From: Lachnospiraceae bacterium
GTDB taxonomy: Bacteria > Bacillota_A > Clostridia > Lachnospirales > Lachnospiraceae
Direction: 5' to 3'
Length of the DNA stretch: 5,562 nt
Assembly (NCBI GenBank): GCA_017652545.1
Contig: JAGCAV010000544.1
Location: 1 to 5,562, forward strand
Position 1 is the stretch's first letter. Every line of letters starts with the position of its first letter. The position numbers were made by a program, and so were the translations under genes. Under the pieces are notes generated by a model. The model was not told the origin of the DNA. It did not search any database and saw only the letters and a list, made by a program, of their open reading frames with translations. This document shows, in pieces, positions 1 through 4,505 of this stretch.

Positions 1-595
1 CCGGGTCGCGCGGGAACTTGCCGCGCAGGGGTATGATCTCATGATCGCAGGGGAGATGGGAATCGGCAACACAACGACTTCCTCCGCCTGCGCCAGCGTC
101 CTGTTTGGTGCGGACCCCGCGGTTGTGACCGGAAGAGGCGCCGGACTGTCCGGGGACGGGCTTAAGACAAAGGTACGGGTGATCCGGGAGGCTATCAGCC
201 GCTCGCAGCCTGATCCGTCAGACCCCATAGACATCATGAGCAAGGTGGGTGGCCTGGATATAGCCGGTATGACCGGCGTATACCTTGGAGCGGCATCCGC
301 GCACGTACCTGTGATGATCGACGGTGTGATCTCCGGGATCGCGGCCTGCTTTGCGTATATGCTCTGCCCGGACGCGAAAGACTATATGATCGCGACGCAT
401 GCCACATCAGAACCGGCGGGAGCGATGATCAGGGATTTTCTCGGACTGGATCCGGTGCTCTTTGCAAATATGCATCTGGGAGAAGGAACGGGGGCAGCCA
501 TGGTCCTGCCCATGCTGGATCAGGCTTTGAATCTGTATGACAATCTTCCCTGCTTTGCGGATGCCAGAGTGGAGCAGTATCAGCATCTGGTGTAA
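1..595 (+). CDS. cobT: Nicotinate-nucleotide--dimethylbenzimidazole phosphoribosyltransferase, 3' part
   Basis: CobT transfers phosphoribose from nicotinate mononucleotide to a lower-ligand base such as dimethylbenzimidazole, giving the alpha-ribotide used in the nucleotide loop of cobalamin. It is a cytoplasmic enzyme. The gene is cut by the window edge: the reading frame (codons from base 2) is already open at the start, and about 197 C-terminal residues remain of a family length near 350. The ATG at 41 is internal. Visible family motifs are GEMGIGNTTTS (E codon 53-55), GRGAGLS, VGGLDIAGMTGVYLGAA, HVPVMIDG and LGEGTGAA. The glutamate of the last motif (codon 482-484) matches the one described as catalytic base in Salmonella CobT. 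The C-terminus is complete, with TAA at 593-595. No cobS or cobU follows, so cobT is probably the last gene of its operon here. The gene is intact as far as it is seen. Confidence 0.95.
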   Translation, partial: RVARELAAQGYDLMIAGEMGIGNTTTSSACASVLFGADPAVVTGRGAGLSGDGLKTKVRVIREAISRSQPDPSDPIDIMSKVGGLDIAGMTGVYLGAASAHVPVMIDGVISGIAACFAYMLCPDAKDYMIATHATSEPAGAMIRDFLGLDPVLFANMHLGEGTGAAMVLPMLDQALNLYDNLPCFADARVEQYQHLV

Positions 596-616
596 AAAGC
601 GGGGCTGTGTTATAAT
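588..616 (+). promoter_or_regulatory. Extended -10 promoter for the cytidylate kinase-like gene
   Basis: A perfect TATAAT at 611-616 is preceded by TG at 608-609, giving the extended -10 form TGnTATAAT. The -35 region 17 bp upstream (588-593, TGGTGT) is poor and overlaps the last codons and the stop of cobT. This fits extended -10 promoters, which depend little on a -35 element. The predicted start of transcription is near 622-624, giving a leader of about 83 bases. The call is a prediction from sequence alone. Confidence 0.65.
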
Positions 617-632
617 ACATGTAAGGGAGCGG

Positions 633-647
633 GCACCCGGAGGGTGC
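633..647 (+). other. Leader hairpin upstream of the kinase-like gene
   Basis: A perfect 6-bp stem (GCACCC 633-638 with GGGTGC 642-647) closes a GGA loop in the predicted 5' leader. No T-tract follows, so it is not a terminator. The same CACCC arm (634-638) can also pair with GGGTG at 696-700, inside the ribosome binding site of the next gene. A second possible hairpin pairs CCGGCAA (659-665) with TTG-T-CCGG (680-687), with one bulged T. I do not recognise a known riboswitch class here, and whether these folds matter in the cell is unknown. Confidence 0.4.
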
Positions 648-705
648 TGTCAGCGGCCCCGGCAAAGACGGTTAACCTGTTGTCCGGTACAGAAGGGGTG
701 GAAAG

Positions 706-1332
706 ATGAGCAAACCAGTTATTGTGACAGTCGGTCGTCAGTTCGGCAGCGGCGGACATGAAATAGGGAGAAAGCTTGCTCAGAGACTTGGGTTTGAGAT
801 CTATGACAAGGAGCTGCTGAAGCTGCAGGCCCAGCACAGCGGAATCGCGGAGAAGGTGCTGGAATCCTATGATGAAGCACCTACCAACAGCCTGCTTTAC
901 TCGATCGTCATGGATGTGTATCCATCCATGAACTATGTCGGGACATCACTGAACCAGCAGGTATACCAGGCGCAGTATGACACGATCAGCAGACTGCAGG
1001 AGAAGGGAAACTGTGTGATCGTAGGGCGCGGTGCCGATTATATCCTGCGTGAATACCCGGGCCTGGTCACCGTGTTCATCCATGCGGACCTGAAGGAGAG
1101 AGCCCTCAGGGTGGCTGAATTCGAGAAGGTGTCGGTCGAGAAAGCAAAGGATATTGTCAATAAGGCGGACAAGAAACGGGCCAGCTATTACAATTTCCAG
1201 ACAGATAAAAAATGGGGCGCTGCCACGAGTTACATGCTCAGCCTGGACAGCGGCGTGCTTGGCTATGACGGCTGCGTGGACCTGATCGAACAGGCAGTCA
1301 GGATCAGACAGAACAGAGAGGGCAACAGATAG
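706..1332 (+). CDS. Cytidylate kinase-like family protein (Cytidylate_kin2 type)
   Basis: A 208-residue soluble P-loop protein resembling the cytidylate kinase-like family common in clostridia. It is distinct from the housekeeping Cmk that phosphorylates CMP. The nucleotide-binding loop is near the N-terminus (GRQFGSGGHEIG, residues 10-21). The normal P-loop GK[ST] is replaced by GGH, so the usual Walker lysine is absent. Other visible segments are GNCVIVGRGADYIL (101-114), FIHADLKERALRV (124-136), the basic stretch ADKKRASYYNFQTDKKWG (154-171) and a C-terminal LDSGVLGYD (180-188). The ATG at 706 is supported by a strong Shine-Dalgarno, AAGGGGTGG at 693-701. The gene sits between its own promoter and a terminator, so it is probably monocistronic. 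The substrate is unknown: the fold relation to CMP kinases is clear, but the activity of this family is not established and should not be taken as CMP phosphorylation. Confidence 0.85.
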   Translation: MSKPVIVTVGRQFGSGGHEIGRKLAQRLGFEIYDKELLKLQAQHSGIAEKVLESYDEAPTNSLLYSIVMDVYPSMNYVGTSLNQQVYQAQYDTISRLQEKGNCVIVGRGADYILREYPGLVTVFIHADLKERALRVAEFEKVSVEKAKDIVNKADKKRASYYNFQTDKKWGAATSYMLSLDSGVLGYDGCVDLIEQAVRIRQNREGNR

Positions 1333-1370
1333 GAAACGGCAGCCTGAAGCAGGCGGAATGTGCAGGAAGA

Positions 1371-1395
1371 AAGAGGACGGCGCAGCCGTCCTTTT
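1371..1395 (+). terminator. Rho-independent terminator after the kinase-like gene
   Basis: A 7-bp perfect stem (GGACGGC 1375-1381 with GCCGTCC 1385-1391) with loop GCA is followed by TTTT at 1392-1395. The A-rich bases 1371-1374 can pair with the T-tract, lengthening the stem. It lies 38 bases after the stop codon. A small hairpin without a T-tract (GCCTG 1342-1346, CAGGC 1350-1354) precedes it. It separates the kinase-like gene from ftsH. Confidence 0.85.
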
Positions 1396-1430
1396 ATTAA
1401 TGACTTCACAAAAGTTTCATTTCTGGAGTA

Positions 1431-1459
1431 TTGATAAAAGGAAAGAGGGTCTTTATAAT
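1431..1459 (+). promoter_or_regulatory. Sigma-A type promoter of ftsH
   Basis: TTGATA at 1431-1436 (five of six matches to TTGACA) is separated by exactly 17 bp from a perfect TATAAT at 1454-1459. Transcription should begin near 1466, leaving an untranslated leader of about 74 bases before the ftsH ATG. It lies about 35 bp after the preceding terminator, so ftsH expression is set here. I found no CIRCE element (TTAGCACTC inverted repeat) or clear CtsR-type heptad repeat, so nothing visible points to classical heat-shock repression. Confidence 0.85.
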
Positions 1460-1499
1460 AGTGCAATATGGCGTGGAAAGCCTGACAGACAGGAAACAT

Positions 1500-1530
1500 C
1501 AGCAGCTGCTGCCGCGCCGGCAGAGGAAGG
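1500..1530 (+). promoter_or_regulatory. ftsH leader inverted repeats and Shine-Dalgarno
   Basis: Three elements are packed together. First, a 12-bp perfect palindrome, CAGCAGCTGCTG (1500-1511). Second, a hairpin with CTGCCG (1509-1514) paired with CGGCAG (1518-1523) over a CGC loop. Third, the Shine-Dalgarno GGAAGG (1525-1530), starting two bases after the hairpin. The palindrome and the hairpin share bases 1509-1511, so the two folds exclude one another. The Shine-Dalgarno is 9 bases from ATG 1540, which supports that start. It is only 2 bases from an out-of-frame ATG at 1533, which opens a four-codon reading frame (ATG CAG TAT GGA TAA) overlapping the ftsH start. A regulatory role is inference. 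Confidence 0.45.
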
Positions 1531-1539
1531 AAATGCAGT

Positions 1540-3588
1540 ATGGATAATTATCAGAGAGGAGACGGACCTGACCGCGGCCGCGGGGGCGGAAACGGCGGGC
1601 CGGGAAACAATAGACACTCATCGCTCCTGATCTTTCTGGTCGTGACGCTGGTCACCCTGGTGATCATGAGCTTTGTCAACAACATGGTCAAGGATTCCAC
1701 ATCCCAGGAGATCACCTATGATGAATTTCTGGAGATGCTTTCCGCGGGAAATGTGGAACGGGTCAAGCTGGAAAACAATAAGGTAACCATCACACCCAAA
1801 AACCAGCCCTTCTCATCCCAGGGGGTTTCTCTGACGTTCTATACGGGACGCACGAATGATCCGGATCTTGTCCGCCGCCTGGAGGAGGCCAAGGTCAAGT
1901 TCCAGGAGGAGATCCCGGACACAACAACGAACCTGATCCTGAACGTGGTGCTGTCTTTCGCGCCGCTGATCCTGATCTGGATCCTGCTTGGCGTCGTGAT
2001 GCGGCGCATGGGGAACGCAGGCGGCGTCATGGGCGTAGGCAAGAGCCGCGCCAAGATGTATATGCAGAAGGAGACAGGGGTCACATTCCGGGATGTGGCC
2101 GGGCAGGATGAAGCCAAAGAGTCACTGCAGGAGTGCGTTGACTTTCTGGAAAATCCGGGCAAGTATACCCAGATCGGCGCCAAACTGCCCAAGGGTGCGC
2201 TTCTTGTCGGACCGCCCGGAACCGGTAAGACACTGCTGGCCAAGGCAGTGGCAGGCGAGGCGCACTGCCCGTTCTTCTCCCTGTCCGGTTCGGAGTTCGT
2301 GGAGATGTTTGTCGGTGTCGGCGCCTCCAGGGTCCGTGACCTGTTTGAGGAGGCGAGAAAGCACTCGCCCTGCATCATATTCATAGATGAGATCGATGCC
2401 ATCGGCAAGACAAGGGACAGCCGGTTCGGCGGAGGAAATGACGAGAGAGAGCAGACGCTCAACCAGCTGCTGGCCGAGATGGACGGTTTTGACCCTGCGC
2501 AGGGCATTCTGATCCTGGCGGCTACGAACAGGCCGGAAGTCCTGGACCAGGCACTGCTCCGTCCGGGCCGTTTTGACAGACGCGTGATCGTTGACAAGCC
2601 CGACCTGAAAGGCCGTGTGGAAGTCCTGAAGGTCCATTCCAAGAACGTGAAGATGGATGAGACGGTCGATCTGGAGGCGATTGCCCTGGCAACCTCCGGT
2701 GCAGTGGGCTCCGATCTGGCGAATATGATCAATGAGGCGGCGATCCTGGCAGTCAAGAAGGGCCGCCACGTCGTATCCCAGGCCGACCTGCTCGAATCCG
2801 TCGAGATCGTTCTGGTCGGTAAGGAAAAGAAAGACCGTGTCCTGAGCGCTGAGGAGCGGCGGATCGTCTCCTTCCATGAGGTCGGTCATGCGCTGGTCTC
2901 CGCGCTTCAGAAGGATTCCGAACCCGTACAGAAGATCACGATCGTGCCCAGGACGATGGGAGCTCTCGGATACGTGATGAATGTCCCGGAAGAGGAAAAA
3001 TACCTCAATACCGAAAAGGAACTGCGCGCCATGCTGGTCGAGTTTGTCGCCGGGCGTGCAGCTGAGGAGATCGTCTTTGACACCATCACGACCGGTGCCG
3101 CCAATGACATTGAAAAGGCCACCAAGGTGGCAAGGGCCATGGTTACCCAGTACGGCATGTCGAAGAAATTCGGTCTGGTGGGACTGGAAAGCGCGGCCAA
3201 TCAGTACCTTGAAGGCAGGACCGTCCTGAACTGTTCGGATGCCACGGCGGCGGATGTGGACAAAGAGGTCATGGAGATCCTGAAGGAATCCTATGAGGAA
3301 GCGAAACGGCTGCTTTCGGCGCACAGAAATACGCTGAATCAGATTGCCGAGTTCCTGATCAAACGGGAGACCATCACAGGCAAGGAGTTCATGGATATCT
3401 TCCACAGGGTGGAGGGTATTGATCCGGAAGCGAATAAGGAGCAGGAGTCATCCCGCATCAGTGAAAGAAAAACGGACTCCGTGATCATTCTGCCTGATCT
3501 TAAGGCACAGGCAGAGGCGGAGGAACCGGAGAAAACGCAGGATGAGACCGGCGGGACGGGCGATGGCCCGACCACGGCGGAAGCATGA
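1540..3588 (+). CDS. ftsH: ATP-dependent zinc metalloprotease FtsH
   Basis: FtsH is a hexameric, membrane-anchored AAA+ protease that extracts and degrades damaged membrane proteins and some soluble regulators, using ATP to drive unfolding. This copy is 682 residues and looks complete. Residues 1-27 are Gly/Arg/Asn-rich. TM1 is about 29-50, an extracytoplasmic domain follows to about 130, and TM2 is about 131-153. The AAA+ domain shows Walker A GPPGTGKT (224-231), pore motif FVG (257-259), Walker B IIFIDE (279-284) and the second region of homology with arginine fingers R341 and R344. The protease domain has the zinc site HEVGH (446-450; HEAGH in many bacteria) with the third ligand probably D523 in AANDIEKAT. 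The tail from about 626 is acidic and low in complexity. ATG 1540 follows GGAAGG at good spacing. It is transcribed from its own strong promoter, and PAP2 may be co-transcribed because no firm terminator lies between them. Confidence 0.98.
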   Translation: MDNYQRGDGPDRGRGGGNGGPGNNRHSSLLIFLVVTLVTLVIMSFVNNMVKDSTSQEITYDEFLEMLSAGNVERVKLENNKVTITPKNQPFSSQGVSLTFYTGRTNDPDLVRRLEEAKVKFQEEIPDTTTNLILNVVLSFAPLILIWILLGVVMRRMGNAGGVMGVGKSRAKMYMQKETGVTFRDVAGQDEAKESLQECVDFLENPGKYTQIGAKLPKGALLVGPPGTGKTLLAKAVAGEAHCPFFSLSGSEFVEMFVGVGASRVRDLFEEARKHSPCIIFIDEIDAIGKTRDSRFGGGNDEREQTLNQLLAEMDGFDPAQGILILAATNRPEVLDQALLRPGRFDRRVIVDKPDLKGRVEVLKVHSKNVKMDETVDLEAIALATSGAVGSDLANMINEAAILAVKKGRHVVSQADLLESVEIVLVGKEKKDRVLSAEERRIVSFHEVGHALVSALQKDSEPVQKITIVPRTMGALGYVMNVPEEEKYLNTEKELRAMLVEFVAGRAAEEIVFDTITTGAANDIEKATKVARAMVTQYGMSKKFGLVGLESAANQYLEGRTVLNCSDATAADVDKEVMEILKESYEEAKRLLSAHRNTLNQIAEFLIKRETITGKEFMDIFHRVEGIDPEANKEQESSRISERKTDSVIILPDLKAQAEAEEPEKTQDETGGTGDGPTTAEA

Positions 3589-3660
3589 GAATCCCTCTGA
3601 TTTTGGGCATAATTTAAGATTCTTTGCGCTCTTTATTAACGAATTTCGGAGTTTGTACTA

Positions 3661-3689
3661 TTTATCGCCAGACCCTTTTGTAGTAGAAT
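3661..3689 (+). promoter_or_regulatory. Candidate promoter upstream of the PAP2 gene
   Basis: TAGAAT at 3684-3689 (five of six matches to the -10 consensus) lies 17 bp after TTTATC at 3661-3666 (three of six matches to the -35). The 131-base gap after ftsH is AT-rich and lacks a convincing terminator, so this may be an internal or secondary promoter while some transcripts read through from ftsH. Evidence is moderate for the -10 and weak for the -35. Confidence 0.4.
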
Positions 3690-3704
3690 ACAAGCGTCCG
3701 TTTG

Positions 3705-3709
3705 GGAGG
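3705..3709 (+). promoter_or_regulatory. Ribosome binding site that sets the PAP2 TTG start
   Basis: GGAGG at 3705-3709 lies 10 bases before TTG at 3720. The frame is open upstream to another TTG at 3702, but that codon directly abuts the Shine-Dalgarno and has no ribosome site of its own. An ATG at 3724 is out of frame and stops after two codons (ATG CGA TAA). The next in-frame ATG is at residue 17 of the TTG-started protein, just inside the first membrane segment, so TTG 3720 is the best start. Confidence 0.65.
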
Positions 3710-3719
3710 CGGAGAGGAT

Positions 3720-4403
3720 TTGAATGCGATAAAGAAATTCTGGAAAACATATAAGCACGGATCGTGGATGGTTCTGTACATGGTCTTCTACATGCTGGGA
3801 TTCATGATTGTCGAGTCTGCAGGACACAGACATTATCATGTGATCCACAGTGTGCTTGACGACATGATTCCGTTCAATGAATACTTTGTGATCCCGTATA
3901 TGCTCTGGTTCTTCTTTGTGGCAGGCGGTATCCTCTGGTTCATTTTCAGGTGCAGAAACAAGGCGGAATATTATAAGCTTGCTTCCGTTCTGGCGATCGG
4001 CATGACGGTCTTTCTGGTCGTAAGCTGTGTATATCCGAACTGTCAGGACCTGCGTCCCACAGAGTTCCTGCATCACAATATGTTTACGGATCTTGTGGCG
4101 CATCTGTATGCAACGGATACGCCCACCAACGTCCTTCCGAGCATTCACGTATTCAATTCACTGGCGATCTTTTACGCGGTGAATGAGAGTGAACAGCTTC
4201 AGAAGTACAGAGTGGTCAGAGCAGGGACCGGCATTCTTGCCGGACTGATCGTCCTGTCCACCATGTTCCTGAAGCAGCATTCCGTCGTTGATGTTTCCAT
4301 GGGCATCCTTCTGAGCCTGGCTGTGCAGATGTGCTGCGACAGAGTATTTGCCGGCGAGGGAAGACGGGAAAGAGAAGCTGTCATGGAAAACGCAAGAAGA
4401 TAA
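3720..4403 (+). CDS. PAP2-family membrane phosphatase-like protein
   Basis: A 227-residue integral membrane protein (from TTG 3720) resembling the PAP2 (phosphatidic acid phosphatase type 2) superfamily, whose members remove or transfer phosphate groups on lipids such as phosphatidate or undecaprenyl pyrophosphate. Hydrophobic segments fall near residues 15-31, 55-76, 87-104, 144-155, 169-184 and 190-205. The signature is partial. RP is present (112-113), but the lysine expected seven residues before the arginine is Tyr105. PSIH (140-143) carries the central histidine. The last motif has H187 and D191 (KQHSVVD), but the usual SR is Ser-Thr (180-181). This pattern recalls the AUR1/PAP2_3-like branch, which includes phosphotransferases. 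The C-terminal tail is charged. It lies between ftsH and uvrC and ends before a strong terminator. The substrate cannot be told from sequence: phosphatase or lipid phosphotransferase are both possible. Confidence 0.8.
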   Translation: MNAIKKFWKTYKHGSWMVLYMVFYMLGFMIVESAGHRHYHVIHSVLDDMIPFNEYFVIPYMLWFFFVAGGILWFIFRCRNKAEYYKLASVLAIGMTVFLVVSCVYPNCQDLRPTEFLHHNMFTDLVAHLYATDTPTNVLPSIHVFNSLAIFYAVNESEQLQKYRVVRAGTGILAGLIVLSTMFLKQHSVVDVSMGILLSLAVQMCCDRVFAGEGRREREAVMENARR

Positions 4404-4432
4404 ATCAAATCGGGGCGTACCCACCTGATCAC

Positions 4433-4471
4433 TGCACTGCCGGTCTGAACAGGCCGGGCAGTGCATTTTTT
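4433..4471 (+). terminator. Strong rho-independent terminator after PAP2
   Basis: A perfect 9-bp stem (TGCACTGCC 4433-4441 with GGCAGTGCA 4457-4465) is followed by six T residues (4466-4471). The apical part can pair further (GG 4442-4443 with CC 4454-4455, G4456 bulged). It lies 29 bases after the PAP2 stop and only 34 bases before the uvrC ATG, so it separates PAP2 from uvrC or acts as an attenuator ahead of uvrC. Confidence 0.92.
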
Positions 4472-4500
4472 CATCGTACAGAACATCATCGTACAGAACA
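4471..4500 (+). repeat. Perfect 15-bp tandem duplication before uvrC
   Basis: The unit TCATCGTACAGAACA occurs twice without mismatch, at 4471-4485 and 4486-4500, directly after the terminator T-tract and five bases before the uvrC ATG. The unit is five codons long and contains no stop in the uvrC frame, which is open back to 4449. It looks like a recent slippage or duplication event, since no drift has accumulated. Any function is unknown. Confidence 0.95.
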
Positions 4501-4505
4501 AAGAG

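Noticed and set aside
616..705. Known riboswitch (cobalamin, ZTP, guanidine, c-di-GMP or fluoride) between cobT and the kinase-like gene
   Set aside because: I compared remembered consensus cores by eye and none fits; the leader is also too short for a cobalamin riboswitch.
537..761. + strand frame bridging the end of cobT and the start of the kinase-like gene
   Set aside because: It spans the stop, the promoter and the start of two better-supported genes in another frame, and encodes an unrecognisable Arg/Cys-rich sequence.
1396..1430. Possible heat-shock operator (CIRCE or CtsR type) before ftsH
   Set aside because: There is no TTAGCACTC-type inverted repeat and no clear pair of CtsR heptads. 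TGACTTCAC...AAAGTTTCA is only loosely symmetric.
2122..3405. Long open frame of 427 codons on the - strand inside ftsH, and another of 305 codons (1839-2756)
   Set aside because: They lie opposite strongly conserved FtsH domains, have no recognisable protein motifs, and are explained by the codon bias of the + strand gene.
3588..3625. Possible terminator after ftsH (AGAATC 3588-3593 with GATTCT 3618-3623, then TTT)
   Set aside because: The stem is only six AT-rich pairs with a 24-base loop and a very short T run, too weak to call.
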